Notes: generated by a model from the letters alone, not told the origin. A stretch of 64,000 bases of DNA from Acidobacteriota bacterium (GCA_021780075.1 JAJXZL010000046.1:38291-102290), one strand, 5' to 3'; positions 24,120 to 33,495 are shown, counted from the stretch's first letter. Program-made: numbers and translations.

Positions 24120-25334
24120 TTACGAGAGGTAGGGGAAGGGATGCTTTGCCAGTCTGCGCGGCAAAGGCGGCGTCAGCCCGGCTGACGAGGAGTTCATCAC
24201 TTCACTGAATGCGTTGCGGAAGGCCATCATCTCGCTCGGCAGACCGACGGTGATGCGCAGGCTGTTAGGCCAGGCCGGCCAGATGCGGCCGACAAACATG
24301 TCCCTGGCGGCCAAAGCCGCCTGCACTTCCTTGCCGGGTCGCTTCACGTCGAGCATGAAGCAGTTGCTGACAGAAGGCGTAGTTGCAAAATCTTCGCTCT
24401 TGAGCCACGCAATGGTTTGGGTGCGCGTGTCGGAGATCTGCTTCTTGCGCGTGGGAACGATCTGAGGATCAAGCAGACTGGCCTTGGCGGCCGCTACTGC
24501 GGTGATGGGCAGAGGATTCTGCCCGCCCAAGGGGGCAATCTTCGCCAGCAGGTCGGGCCGCGCTACGGCAAAGCCCATGCGGAGTCCTGCCATTCCGTAA
24601 AGCTTCGAAAAGGTGCGCAGGACAATCACGTTCTTGCCATCCTTCACAAAGTCAAGGGAAGGCATTGCGTCGGAGAGGTGAATGTAGGCCTCATCAATGA
24701 GCAGGACCGTGTCTTTTGGCGCGTTGGCCACGGCATGCTCAATGTCTGCGCGGGGCGTGACGGTGCCCGTGGGGTTGTTGGGATTGCAGATGTAAATCAC
24801 GCCGGGATTCGAAGAAGCGGCCAGCATGGCCTTGATGTCGTGAGACGCCGCGCCTTTGGGATCGGCCAACGGCACCTTGAGGATAGGCGCACCGGAGACC
24901 TGCGCAGCCCAGGTGGGCGCCTCATAGCCGGGGTCGGCGATGACCAGTGGCCTGTTTTTGCTGGTGAAGGCCAACACCGTAAAGTGCAGTGGCTCGGAGG
25001 ATCCGGCAAACGCGAGCACGGATGCAGGGTCAAGGCCTTCCTGCTTCGCGAAGATCGCGGCCAGCTCGTCTCCTATGTTGAACAGGTAGCGCCCGCCCCT
25101 GGGAATGATATTTGCGACGGCCTGCCGCGCTGCCTCGCAGGGGCCCATTGGATTTTCATTGGCGTCGATGTGGATGCCGATGTTGGGGTCGGCGAACTTG
25201 GGCATCTCCGCCATGGCAAGCTCGGGCTCAGTGAGCAGCGGAAAGCTTGCCAGCGCGGAAGCACCCGCGGCATAGCGGAAGAAGCTGCGTCGTGAGAAGC
25301 GGTTCGAGATGGCGGAATCAACGGTGGAAGGCAT
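24120..25334 (-). CDS. Tat-exported histidinol-phosphate-aminotransferase-like PLP enzyme
   Basis: 404 residues from ATG 25334, preceded by AAGGAG eight bases upstream; the frame open to 25826 is not used. The N-terminus has a twin-arginine signal (SRRSFFRYAAGASALASF) ending near EPELAMA, so the folded enzyme should cross the inner membrane with its cofactor. The rest is a class I/II aminotransferase: HIDANENPMGPCEAAR, ICNPNNPTGTVTP (in part), LLIDEAYIHL and the PLP-lysine region TFSKLYGMAGLRMGFA. A periplasmic HisC-like enzyme is unlikely to serve histidine synthesis. Its substrate is unknown. No his genes are nearby. Confidence 0.88.
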   Translation of the reverse strand: MPSTVDSAISNRFSRRSFFRYAAGASALASFPLLTEPELAMAEMPKFADPNIGIHIDANENPMGPCEAARQAVANIIPRGGRYLFNIGDELAAIFAKQEGLDPASVLAFAGSSEPLHFTVLAFTSKNRPLVIADPGYEAPTWAAQVSGAPILKVPLADPKGAASHDIKAMLAASSNPGVIYICNPNNPTGTVTPRADIEHAVANAPKDTVLLIDEAYIHLSDAMPSLDFVKDGKNVIVLRTFSKLYGMAGLRMGFAVARPDLLAKIAPLGGQNPLPITAVAAAKASLLDPQIVPTRKKQISDTRTQTIAWLKSEDFATTPSVSNCFMLDVKRPGKEVQAALAARDMFVGRIWPAWPNSLRITVGLPSEMMAFRNAFSEVMNSSSAGLTPPLPRRLAKHPFPYLS

Positions 25335-25680
25335 GGACGAGACTCCTTGATGTTGGCGAATGCGGGGCAGAAATGTGCTGCGCATGCGGGGGAATCGCAA
25401 GCGTCTGGGAGTGGAGTGAGCAGCACAGGGAAGCGGAGACACCCATGTCAAAACGTATCGCTGAACATATCGTGAAGACAAGCGGGAAATGAGGGCAGCA
25501 AGCCTGATTGGTCCGTGGGAGACGGAAATCTGCCTGCGCGGGCCTGATTGCTGACCTGATGATGGTCGATGTGTCCGAGGGCTGCCGCAGTCCGCATCGC
25601 AGCACCCGGGGACGTAGGTGCCCGGAGTGTATACTTTGCGCTTAAGCGGCTCCGTACGTTGCAGCCCATCGAGGTGAACC
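25335..25680. other. Divergent intergenic region
   Basis: 346 bp between the aminotransferase (leftward) and the ADOP permease (rightward). No gene, operator or repeat stands out. GTATACT near 25628-25634 is a possible -10 element for the permease, and GAGGTGA (25672-25678) is its ribosome binding site. Confidence 0.35.
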
Positions 25681-28104
25681 GTGGTGCGATTCCCCGGGGC
25701 TTTGTATCGCTCTCGCGACTTAGGCGCCAATCTGACCATCGTGGTGTTGCTCTCGTTCGGCCTGGGAACGGCAACTCTGCTGTACACAGCAGTGGATCGC
25801 TTGCTGTTGCACCCATTGCCCGGCATCCATGCGGAGACTCTGGTGCGCGCCGCGGTTCAGCGTCCGCAGATTGTCTCGCGCAATTTCGCTGCAACCATGT
25901 ACGACGCTATGCAGCACATGAAGAGTTTCAGCGGGGTTGCGGCAGAGTCGGACTTCGATACTTCTCTCACCGCTGCGGCTGGTCCAGAGCGCATTGTGGC
26001 CGGGATGGTTTCAGGTGGCTACTTCAGCCTGCTCGGCGTTCACGCGGAGTTGGGCCGATTTCTGACCTCAGCAGACGATCAGGCAGGCGCAGGCGGCGTG
26101 CCGGTGGTGCTGAGCCATCGGTTCTGGCTGCGACGCCTGGGCGGCGCACGTTCTGTTTCCGGCATGACCATCTCAATTCAGGACCGCCCGTTCACGGTGG
26201 TTGGCGTCATGCCGGAGAATTTCTACGGGACCGCGCTTGATTCAAGTCCCGACCTGTGGGTTCCTTTCGCCGCACAAGCCCTGCTGTCGAATAAGACGCT
26301 GCGCGATCCGGAATCGGACCGATCCTTCAACATCGTCGCGCGTCTGCGCGAAAACGTGTCCATGGCGCAGGCTGAGGCGGAGTTCGCTGTTCTCTATAAG
26401 GCTCAAGCGGAGGCTGAAAAGGAGGGCAATCCGGGGAAGGGAATTCTGGAGCCCATAGCATTGGGAGCCTTCTACCTGCATGACCAGTTCGCGCGCTCTC
26501 TCGCTCTTCTGATGTGGGGACTGGCGGCGTTTCTGCTCATTCTGTGCGCGAACGTCGCCGGACTCCTGCTGGTGCGGGCAGCACGGCGCGAGCGCGAAAT
26601 AGCAATATGTGTTGCTCTTGGAGCCAGCCGCTCCAGGATCGTTACCCGCGCAATGGTGGAAGGCATGAAGCTTGCCCTGGCCGGAGCAGGTGCGGGGCTG
26701 ATGGCAGCGTATGCCTCCGCGCCTCTGGTCGTGCGTTTATTGCCGTCCGGGTATACGCCGCTGCCGGTATCGCTCGCACCGGACCTCAGGATTGATGCGC
26801 TGGCCATTGCGCTCGCTCTGGTGGTCAGCCTCGGCTTTGGCGTGGCGCCTGCGTGGCTTGCATCGCATGTTGCGCCGCAGCACTCGCTCCGTGGCGGCCG
26901 GTCTACCCGGCGTGTCGGTGCGCCAGGCCGCGCTTTGCTCAGCTTACAAACCGGTCTGACGCTCGTTTTGCTCGTCGCGGCAGGCCTGTTGATTCATACT
27001 TTTCAGGTTCTGCGCAGCACCGACCCCGGCTTCGATGCGGAACACCTGGTCACGTTCACTCTCGATCCCAGCATGGCGGGAGGTGTGGCGCCGCCTTCGC
27101 CGTTGCTCGGCGCTGAATTGGAGAGACGCGTTCGCAGTCTGCCGGGAGTGCGCGACGCAGGATTTTCCACCGCAGAGCCGATGCGCAGAGTCGGCTTCAA
27201 GACTTCAATTGCGCGCCCCGGAGAAAGAATCACGCAGGGCGACTTCCTCAATACGAGTATGAACGATGTATCCAGTTCATTTTTCGATACGCTGGGCATC
27301 CCGATTGTTGCCGGCAATGCGTTTTCTCCCGCCGATGCGCAGCGCACGAATCCCGCGCCTGCGGTCATCAATGAAGCCTTTGCGCGCCTGTTCTTCCCTG
27401 GCGAGAATCCTCTGGGCATGACCTTTGGACAAGGCGTGCCGGGCGAACTGGCTACCGCAACGTATGTGGTTGTAGGCGTCGCGGGCGACTCGAAGTACCG
27501 TTCTCTGCGCGAGGTGCCGCCGCCGACGTATTATGCGCCGATCAATCAGCGCGAGGACTGGGGCAGCACGATGTTTCTCTGGGTGCGAACACAAGGGCCG
27601 CCTGCCGCTGTCATCGGTGCGGTGCGGAACATACTTTTCAAATTGGATGCACGGCTGCCGTTCTTCGACGTTGTCACGATGCATGAACAGATTGCTGCGT
27701 CTCTGTGGCAGGAGCGCTTGCTAGCAGCTCTTGCAGCGATCCTCTCCTTTGCTGCAGTTTTGATGGCGGGGGCCGGTCTTTATGGGCTTTTGGCCTACGA
27801 CATGAGCCAGCGGACCCGCGAGTTTGGCATTCGTGCCGCAGTGGGTGCAACGAAGCGCAATGTCGCCATTCTTCTGCTCAAAGATGTCGCCCGCATCGTG
27901 ATCCCCGGTATTGCGGCAGGTCTCGTTGCCTGCTTCCTTTTAGCGCGCATCCTGGAAGCTGCGCTTTACGGAATCCATCCACTCGATCCTTTCTCTTTTG
28001 CCACGGGGCTGTCGCTGATCGTCCTGATTGGCGGCGTGGCCTGTTGGCGGCCAGTCAACCGGGCGATGAATGTTGACCCGGCGATCGTATTGAGAGACGA
28101 GTAG
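25681..28104 (+). CDS. ADOP-family ABC-type permease (MacB/FtsX-like, duplicated)
   Basis: 807 residues from GTG 25681. Two MacB-type modules in tandem: helix 1 (LTIVVLLSFGLGTATLL), periplasmic MacB_PCD domain (about 55-245), an FtsX domain of three helices (about 265-400, with RREREIAICVALGASRSRIV in part), then helix 5, a second periplasmic domain (about 440-660) and a second FtsX domain (about 680-790, RTREFGIRAAVGATKRNVAI in part). This is the acidobacterial duplicated orphan permease layout. No ABC ATPase or adaptor gene is adjacent, as is usual for the group. The N-terminal PadR-like segment found in some members is absent. Function: probably mechanotransmission or export in the inner membrane; substrate unknown. 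Confidence 0.9.
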   Translation: MVRFPGALYRSRDLGANLTIVVLLSFGLGTATLLYTAVDRLLLHPLPGIHAETLVRAAVQRPQIVSRNFAATMYDAMQHMKSFSGVAAESDFDTSLTAAAGPERIVAGMVSGGYFSLLGVHAELGRFLTSADDQAGAGGVPVVLSHRFWLRRLGGARSVSGMTISIQDRPFTVVGVMPENFYGTALDSSPDLWVPFAAQALLSNKTLRDPESDRSFNIVARLRENVSMAQAEAEFAVLYKAQAEAEKEGNPGKGILEPIALGAFYLHDQFARSLALLMWGLAAFLLILCANVAGLLLVRAARREREIAICVALGASRSRIVTRAMVEGMKLALAGAGAGLMAAYASAPLVVRLLPSGYTPLPVSLAPDLRIDALAIALALVVSLGFGVAPAWLASHVAPQHSLRGGRSTRRVGAPGRALLSLQTGLTLVLLVAAGLLIHTFQVLRSTDPGFDAEHLVTFTLDPSMAGGVAPPSPLLGAELERRVRSLPGVRDAGFSTAEPMRRVGFKTSIARPGERITQGDFLNTSMNDVSSSFFDTLGIPIVAGNAFSPADAQRTNPAPAVINEAFARLFFPGENPLGMTFGQGVPGELATATYVVVGVAGDSKYRSLREVPPPTYYAPINQREDWGSTMFLWVRTQGPPAAVIGAVRNILFKLDARLPFFDVVTMHEQIAASLWQERLLAALAAILSFAAVLMAGAGLYGLLAYDMSQRTREFGIRAAVGATKRNVAILLLKDVARIVIPGIAAGLVACFLLARILEAALYGIHPLDPFSFATGLSLIVLIGGVACWRPVNRAMNVDPAIVLRDE

Positions 28105-28489
28105 GGGCGATGGTGGCAGGATGAAATCTTTGACTCCGGCGTTACGTTTCCCGGGTTGACAAAGCAAGTGCATCTTGTGGGCATGGGAGCAATCGACCCG
28201 GCCGGAAGTGGCTTTAGAAGCGCTCTTTCAACCTATCGAGTTCAAAGGAGGCGATTGGCGGTATTGCATTGCACACAGGATGTGGTACACTTCGTCGAGA
28301 AAACGCTTACCCGAAAGTGGGCGACTTTCATGTCTTGGCCCCGGAGTTTTTGAGGCTGTTCCGGGAGGCGCAGGAATTTTTTGTTGTAGCTGGCACTATG
28401 CTGCTTGACATGCTTTGCAGTAAACCCATTTACTAAGGTGCGAACGTCCCTGCGCTTCTCGGACGAAATTGCCCAGTTCAGGTGAATCC
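28105..28489 (+). promoter_or_regulatory. Intergenic region with probable sigma-70 promoter
   Basis: 385 bp before the symporter gene. TTGACA at 28405-28410 followed after 18 bases by TTTACT (28429-28434) is a plausible promoter for the four-gene operon. AAACGCTTA near 28300 resembles half of a LacI-type operator but has no clear partner. Nothing coding was seen. Confidence 0.35.
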
Positions 28490-30373
28490 ATGTTCGGATT
28501 GGTTCCAGTCTCCACTGCCGGCTCCATTGCCCAAATGCCGGCTCTGTTAGCCCTGGCCGCGTCGCCGTTGGCGCGCCTCAGGCCACTTGACATCGCAGTG
28601 ATTGCCATTTACTTCGCGATGGTCGTGTGGATCGGCTTCTACCTCAAGGGAAAGTCGAACACCAGCGAAGAGTTTTTCATGGCCGGCCGCGAAATGACGG
28701 CCTGGATTGCGGGTCTGAGTTTTGTTTCGGCCAACATGGGCTCGCTTGAGCTGATGGGCTGGGCCGGTTCGGCCTATCAGTACGGCATTCTGGCCACCCA
28801 CTGGTACTGGGTCGGGGCCATTCCCGCCATGCTCTTTCTGGGCTTGGTGATGATGCCCTTCTACTACGTCTCGAAGACACACTCTGTGCCCGGCTATTTG
28901 AAACTCCGCTTCGGCGAGCATGCACGCATTCTGGCCGCTATCTCCTTTGCGACGGAGATGATTCTAATGAGCGGCGTGAACATGTTTGCCATGGCCGTGG
29001 TGATGAAGGTCGTGCTGGGGTGGGACATCACGTTCAGCATCCTGGTTTCGTCGGTGGCTGTGGCGCTATATGTGGGCCTGGGCGGCTTGCGCTCGGCCAT
29101 CTTCAATGAGGTTTTGCAGTTTGTGCTCATTTGGGGTGGCGCGCTGCTGGTGCCTATTCTGGGACTGGTGCAGGCCGGAGGATGGGGTGGCCTCAAGTCC
29201 AAGATCATCACCAATCTTCATTCAGACACCTATTTTCACTTGTGGCGCGACACGGGAACCTTTGCCGCCAATCCGATGGGCGTTCACTGGACGGGCATCG
29301 TTTTTGGCCTTGGTTTTGTGATCAGTTTCGGCTACTGGACCACGGACTTTCTGGTGGTACAGCGTGTGCTGGCCGCTCACAACCTGCGCGCGGCGCGCAT
29401 GGCTCCGATTATCGGTTCGTTCTTTAAGATGGCTGTTCCTTTCATCGTGATTCTGCCGGGTCTGTTGGGCTTGGTGCTACTGCAGAATCCGGACGGAAGC
29501 CGCAGGGTGTTGGTGGGCGAGGACGTTGTGAACTCCTGCCAGGCGAACGGAGCGCAAGGGAGTATCGAGAATCCGGCAGCATGCTCAGCAGCTATGGCAA
29601 AGACGAGGTTGTCTCCGACTGACCAGCGAGCTGTTCTGAGCGCGGCTCCTGGGACGGATTTGCATAGCTACAACGAAGCACTGCCGCTGATGCTGGTTCG
29701 CTATTGCGGGCCGGGCCTGCTGGGACTGGGCATCACGGCGCTGATTGCGGGCTTTATGAGCGGTATGGCGGGCAACGTGAGCGCCTTCTCGACAGTGTGG
29801 ACGTACGACATCTATCGACCGCTTATCAAGAAGAATGCATCAGACAGCCACTACGTGATGGTGGGGCGACTCTCCATCATGATCGGCGTGGCCGTGTCCA
29901 TTGGTGCTGCCTACCTGGTGATGCACGCGCACGGCATCATGGACTATGTGCAAGCACTGTTCAGCTTCTTTATCGCGCCGCTGCTGGGCGCCATCCTAAT
30001 GGGCATGTTCTGGAAGCGGGCCACGGCGCCTGCGGGCTTTATTGGACTTCTGATCGGCATCGTGACTTCAGTCAGCCTGTTTGTCTGGGTTAAGTTCAAT
30101 CCTGCTGCGTTGGCCACCGTGGCGCTTTCGCCGGATGCTAAGCCGATGGCGGAGAACCTCTATCGCGCGCTGTGGGCATTCCTCATCAGCATCATCGTCA
30201 TCTATGTGGTTAGCTTGTTTACCAAACCCAAGCCTGAGACGGAATTGGAGGGTCTGGTGTACGGAGCGACACTGTTGCCGAAGGAAGAGCCGGTGCCGTT
30301 CTACAAGAACGAGTACATGTGGGCAGTGCTGGTAGTGCTCATCTTCGCGGCTCTCAACATTCTGTTTTGGTAG
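28490..30373 (+). CDS. Sodium:solute symporter (SSS family), sugar-transporter type
   Basis: 627 residues from ATG 28490 (AGGTG six bases upstream). About 14-15 hydrophobic helices. SSS features: DIAVIAIYFAMVVWIGFYLK (in part) in helix 1, SNTSEEFFMAGREM, SFVSANMGSLELMGWAG (in part; ion and substrate site region), GLGGLRSAIFNEVLQF and ALIAGFMSGMAGNVSAFSTV (in part). The long hydrophilic insert around 330-390 and the C-terminal helix after a cytoplasmic loop resemble SGLT-like sugar transporters. It is followed 21 bp later by a small membrane protein and then by an isomerase of the fucose/arabinose family, suggesting uptake of a monosaccharide. The exact substrate is unknown. Confidence 0.9.
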   Translation: MFGLVPVSTAGSIAQMPALLALAASPLARLRPLDIAVIAIYFAMVVWIGFYLKGKSNTSEEFFMAGREMTAWIAGLSFVSANMGSLELMGWAGSAYQYGILATHWYWVGAIPAMLFLGLVMMPFYYVSKTHSVPGYLKLRFGEHARILAAISFATEMILMSGVNMFAMAVVMKVVLGWDITFSILVSSVAVALYVGLGGLRSAIFNEVLQFVLIWGGALLVPILGLVQAGGWGGLKSKIITNLHSDTYFHLWRDTGTFAANPMGVHWTGIVFGLGFVISFGYWTTDFLVVQRVLAAHNLRAARMAPIIGSFFKMAVPFIVILPGLLGLVLLQNPDGSRRVLVGEDVVNSCQANGAQGSIENPAACSAAMAKTRLSPTDQRAVLSAAPGTDLHSYNEALPLMLVRYCGPGLLGLGITALIAGFMSGMAGNVSAFSTVWTYDIYRPLIKKNASDSHYVMVGRLSIMIGVAVSIGAAYLVMHAHGIMDYVQALFSFFIAPLLGAILMGMFWKRATAPAGFIGLLIGIVTSVSLFVWVKFNPAALATVALSPDAKPMAENLYRALWAFLISIIVIYVVSLFTKPKPETELEGLVYGATLLPKEEPVPFYKNEYMWAVLVVLIFAALNILFW

Positions 30374-30394
30374 AAGAGGAAAGGTTCAAAAGAT

Positions 30395-30613
30395 ATGCAT
30401 GGTTCGGGAATTCCAATCTGGTTCTTTATTGGTGTTCTTCTGACTGTCTATGGCGTGCTGATCTTCGGCTACGGCATCGTGGAGGCAGTTACCGGAAACT
30501 ATCCGCCACTGGTGCAAATGACCAACCTGCATACGCCCATCTGGTGGGGTGGTTTGCTGTGGCTGGCCGGGCTGTTTTATGTCGTAAAGTTCCGCCCCAA
30601 GAGCAGCAAGTAA
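30395..30613 (+). CDS. Small two-helix membrane protein
   Basis: 72 residues. Helix 1 about 7-30 (IPIWFFIGVLLTVYGVLIFG, in part) and helix 2 about 48-64 (WWGGLLWLAGLFYVV), with a basic tail (KFRPKSSK). AAAGG is seen about 10 bases before the ATG. It lies 21 bp after the symporter gene on the same strand, so co-translation is likely. It may be an accessory subunit of the symporter, comparable in position to the small partner subunits of some SSS transporters. No known family recognised. Confidence 0.75.
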   Translation: MHGSGIPIWFFIGVLLTVYGVLIFGYGIVEAVTGNYPPLVQMTNLHTPIWWGGLLWLAGLFYVVKFRPKSSK

Positions 30614-30801
30614 GAGCAGCCGTATAGCCCGGGTTGCGAAGCCCGGCGAGTTTTTGAGGGTAGTACGCGCAAGGCCGTCCTGGCGCGAGAAGCAGTTGAA
30701 ACCGATCCCTATGGCGGGCACCCCGGAGTGATGACGGTATTTTCCGGGGCCGGCAAGGGGGCCTGAGCCGTGCAAGCGGCAATGTTTTAAGGAGCAATGA
30801 A

Positions 30802-32226
30802 ATGGCAGCGCAACGAACTATGACGTTTGGCGTGGTAGTAGGCAACCGCGGCTTTTTCCCAGACCATTTGGCCAAGTCCGGCCGTGAAGAAATTATCTCT
30901 GTACTTGAAGCTGCTGGGGCGCGCGCAATTGTATTGAGCCCGGAAGAGTCAAAGCATGGCGCGGTGGAGACCTATACTGAGTCGCAGCGCTGCGCAGAGC
31001 TATTCAAGAAGCATCTCGATGAGATCGACGGCATCATCGTGACGCTGCCCAACTTTGGCGAGGAGCGCGGTATTGTTGATGCCATCCGTCTTTCCGGCCT
31101 CAAGGTTCCCGTGCTGGTGCAAGCTACACCCGATCGTTCCGATGCGATGACCATTGCGACGCGGCGTGACAGCTTCTGCGGCAAGATGAGCGCCTGCAAC
31201 AACCTGATGCAGTACGGTATCCCTTACTCGCTGACCACGCTGCATACAGAGAGCCTGACCTCGGCGGAGTTCAAGGCCGACCTTGAGTGGTTCTCCGCGG
31301 TCTGCCGCATTGTGAAGGGCCTGAAGAATCTGCGGATCGGCGCGATCGGCGCGCGTCCCACGGCGTTTAACACCGTGCGCTATTCTGAACGGCTCCTTGA
31401 GACCAGCGGTATCACCGTAGAGACCATCGACCTGTCAGAGATCTTTGGCCGCATTGCGCGCATGAAGGACAATGACGACGCGGCGCAGGCAAAGCTCGCG
31501 GCCATCAAGGCTTATGTGAGCACGGCAGGTATTGCGGAAGAGGCGCTGGTGAAGATGGCCAAGCTGGGCGCGGTCATCGATGGCTGGATGAAGCAGTCGC
31601 ACATTGGCATCAGCGCAGTGCAGTGCTGGACTTCAATGGAAGAATTCTTTGGCGTGGTGCCGTGCACCATCATGAGCATGATGAGCAATGAATTGATTCC
31701 GTCCGCCTGCGAAGTGGACGTGCCGGGCGTGCTGAGCATGTACATGATGGCGCTGGCCAGCGGGACACCTTCGGCATTGCTGGACTGGAACAACAACTAC
31801 GGCAGCCATCCGGACAAGTGCGTCTGCTTCCACTGCTCGAACCTGCCCAAGCATTTCTTCAACGATGTTCGCATGGACTACCAGGAGATTATTGCCGGCA
31901 CAGTGGGCAAGCTGAATACATTCGGCACGTGCGTGGGTCGCGTGAAGTCCGGTGTGATGAGCTTTGCGCGCTATTCCACTGACGATCGCCGCGGCGTGAT
32001 TCGCGGTTACACGGGCGCTGGCCGATTTACCGACGATCCGCTCGATACCTTTGGAGGCGCAGGCGTGGCGGAGATTCCACAGCTGCAGAAACTGCTGCGG
32101 TATATCTGCCGCGAAGGCTTTGAGCATCACGTGGCAGCCAATTTTAGCGATGTATCAAAAGCGGTGCACGAGGCCGCGCGCTATCTTGGCTGGGAGAGCC
32201 ATTACCATCCCGAACTCGAGGACTGA
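30802..32226 (+). CDS. L-fucose/L-arabinose isomerase family protein
   Basis: 474 residues from ATG 30802, with AAGGAG about six bases upstream. The N-terminal part (FGVVVGNRGFFPDHLAKSG, in part) and central part (GIIVTLPNFGEERGIVDAI, in part; VLVQATPDRSD) follow the FucI/AraA fold. The C-terminal half holds GVVPCTIMSMMSNELIPSACE (in part), the Glu- and Asp-containing stretch equivalent to the metal site, and CFHCSNLPKHFF, a Cys/His-rich stretch. It would interconvert an aldose and a ketose in the cytoplasm. The partner symporter suggests an imported sugar. The true substrate (fucose, arabinose, or an unusual sugar such as a sulfosugar) is open. Confidence 0.8.
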   Translation: MAAQRTMTFGVVVGNRGFFPDHLAKSGREEIISVLEAAGARAIVLSPEESKHGAVETYTESQRCAELFKKHLDEIDGIIVTLPNFGEERGIVDAIRLSGLKVPVLVQATPDRSDAMTIATRRDSFCGKMSACNNLMQYGIPYSLTTLHTESLTSAEFKADLEWFSAVCRIVKGLKNLRIGAIGARPTAFNTVRYSERLLETSGITVETIDLSEIFGRIARMKDNDDAAQAKLAAIKAYVSTAGIAEEALVKMAKLGAVIDGWMKQSHIGISAVQCWTSMEEFFGVVPCTIMSMMSNELIPSACEVDVPGVLSMYMMALASGTPSALLDWNNNYGSHPDKCVCFHCSNLPKHFFNDVRMDYQEIIAGTVGKLNTFGTCVGRVKSGVMSFARYSTDDRRGVIRGYTGAGRFTDDPLDTFGGAGVAEIPQLQKLLRYICREGFEHHVAANFSDVSKAVHEAARYLGWESHYHPELED

Positions 32227-32242
32227 TCGAGGCTGAGATATG

Positions 32243-32273
32243 GCGGGCGTTGACAAGACAAGTCAACGCCCGC
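32243..32273 (+). promoter_or_regulatory. Perfect intercistronic hairpin
   Basis: GCGGGCGTTGAC (32243-32254), loop of seven, GTCAACGCCCGC (32262-32273): 12 perfect pairs. It lies 16 bp after the isomerase stop and 42 bp before ATG 32315, with no T-tract. It may partly terminate or protect the upstream mRNA and thus lower expression of the last gene. Confidence 0.6.
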
Positions 32274-32314
32274 GTCACGTTGCGGCGAATTTTGTTGAGG
32301 AGAGGATCGCTGAG

Positions 32315-33469
32315 ATGGGCAAGAGGATTGGCAAGGCGCTGGTGGTGAACGGGTCCACGGTGGTGACGGAAGCTGACTGGAATGCTGAGCTGGATGCGAA
32401 GCATGAGAAACTGGTGGACTGGTTGCGCGCCCAGCGCCTGGCCGGGGTGCTGATTCGCCGCAACGAAAATGTGGCGTGGCTGACGGGGGGTGCTGTTGAG
32501 GTACGCGTGCTGACGCCGTGCGAGACGGGCGTGGCCTCACTGCTGGTGACGGCCGAGGGCAAACGCTACTACCTCACCACGGAAAATGAAGCGCCGCGCC
32601 TGCACGATGAAGAGTTTGGCGCGCTGGATTTTGAGCCTGTGCTGTTCCCCTGGTATGCGGATGACACGGCAGCAGCGGCTGCGCGCCTAGCGGGTGGGCC
32701 ACTGGGCTCAGACACGCCGGGTGCGGGGATGACGCCAGTGAATCTTTACCCGCTGCGGGTGGCACTGAGCGAAACGGAGATGGCGCGCTATCGCTGGCTG
32801 GGTGCGCAGACCGCAGCCGCCACCGTGGAGGCACTGCATGAGGTCGAGCCCGGCCTGAGCGAGTATGACCTTGAGGCCATTACGGCCGCGGGCTTGCTGC
32901 GCCGCGGCATTCTGCCTTCGGTTTACCTCTATGCAGTGGACGAGCGAATTTACAAGTATAAGCACGCAGTTGCGCGCGGCGCGCGGCTGAAACAGTACGG
33001 GATGCTGAACCTGTGCGCACGCAAGTGGGGACTGGCGATTTCGATTACGCGATTTGTTCACTTTGGCGCGTTGCCAGCGGAGCTTGCGGCGCGATTCAAG
33101 TCTGCGGCACAGGTGAATGCGGCGTTGCTGGATGCCACCAAGGTAGGCGCAACATCTGCGGAGCTGTTTGCAGTGGCTCAAGCTGCGTATGCGGCAGAGG
33201 GCTTCCCGGGCGAAGAGCGCTTCCACCATCAGGGTGGGCCGACGGGCTACGGCGAACGCGAGTGGGTAGCAACGCCCAAGGGCACCGAGACCGTGGTCAA
33301 CCATCAGGCTTTTGCATGGAACCCCAGCATTCGCGGCGGCAAGGCCGAGGATACCGTGCTGCTGAGCAATGGAAAGATTGAGTGGCTTACGGCCACGCCG
33401 GAGCTTCCGGTGATCGAGGCCAGTGTGCATGGGAAGACCTATCCCGCGGCGGGCGTGTTGGTGAAGTGA
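32315..33469 (+). CDS. M24 (creatinase/Xaa-Pro peptidase)-fold protein lacking metal ligands
   Basis: 384 residues from ATG 32315 (AGGAGAGG nine bases upstream). ATG 32240 also has GAGG but would translate through the hairpin at 32243-32273. The creatinase N-domain is at about 20-140, the pita-bread M24 domain at 155-375. Expected metal ligands are mostly missing: the first Asp pair is replaced in MLNLCARKWGLAISITRF (Asn and Ser instead of Asp and Asp), and the Glu of the usual EPG motif is Asn in FAWNPSIRGG. His in RFHHQGG and Glu in KAEDTVLL remain. It is thus probably not a dinuclear metallopeptidase; creatinase shows that this fold can work without metal. It may hydrolyse or isomerise an intermediate of the sugar route, or be non-enzymatic. 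Confidence 0.8.
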   Translation: MGKRIGKALVVNGSTVVTEADWNAELDAKHEKLVDWLRAQRLAGVLIRRNENVAWLTGGAVEVRVLTPCETGVASLLVTAEGKRYYLTTENEAPRLHDEEFGALDFEPVLFPWYADDTAAAAARLAGGPLGSDTPGAGMTPVNLYPLRVALSETEMARYRWLGAQTAAATVEALHEVEPGLSEYDLEAITAAGLLRRGILPSVYLYAVDERIYKYKHAVARGARLKQYGMLNLCARKWGLAISITRFVHFGALPAELAARFKSAAQVNAALLDATKVGATSAELFAVAQAAYAAEGFPGEERFHHQGGPTGYGEREWVATPKGTETVVNHQAFAWNPSIRGGKAEDTVLLSNGKIEWLTATPELPVIEASVHGKTYPAAGVLVK

Positions 33470-33495
33470 AGCAAGAAACACGGAATAGGGAATAG

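Noticed and set aside
25335..25826. Upstream extension of the aminotransferase frame
   Set aside because: It would bury the Tat signal inside the protein and overlap the divergent permease gene; ATG 25334 has AAGGAG at the right distance.
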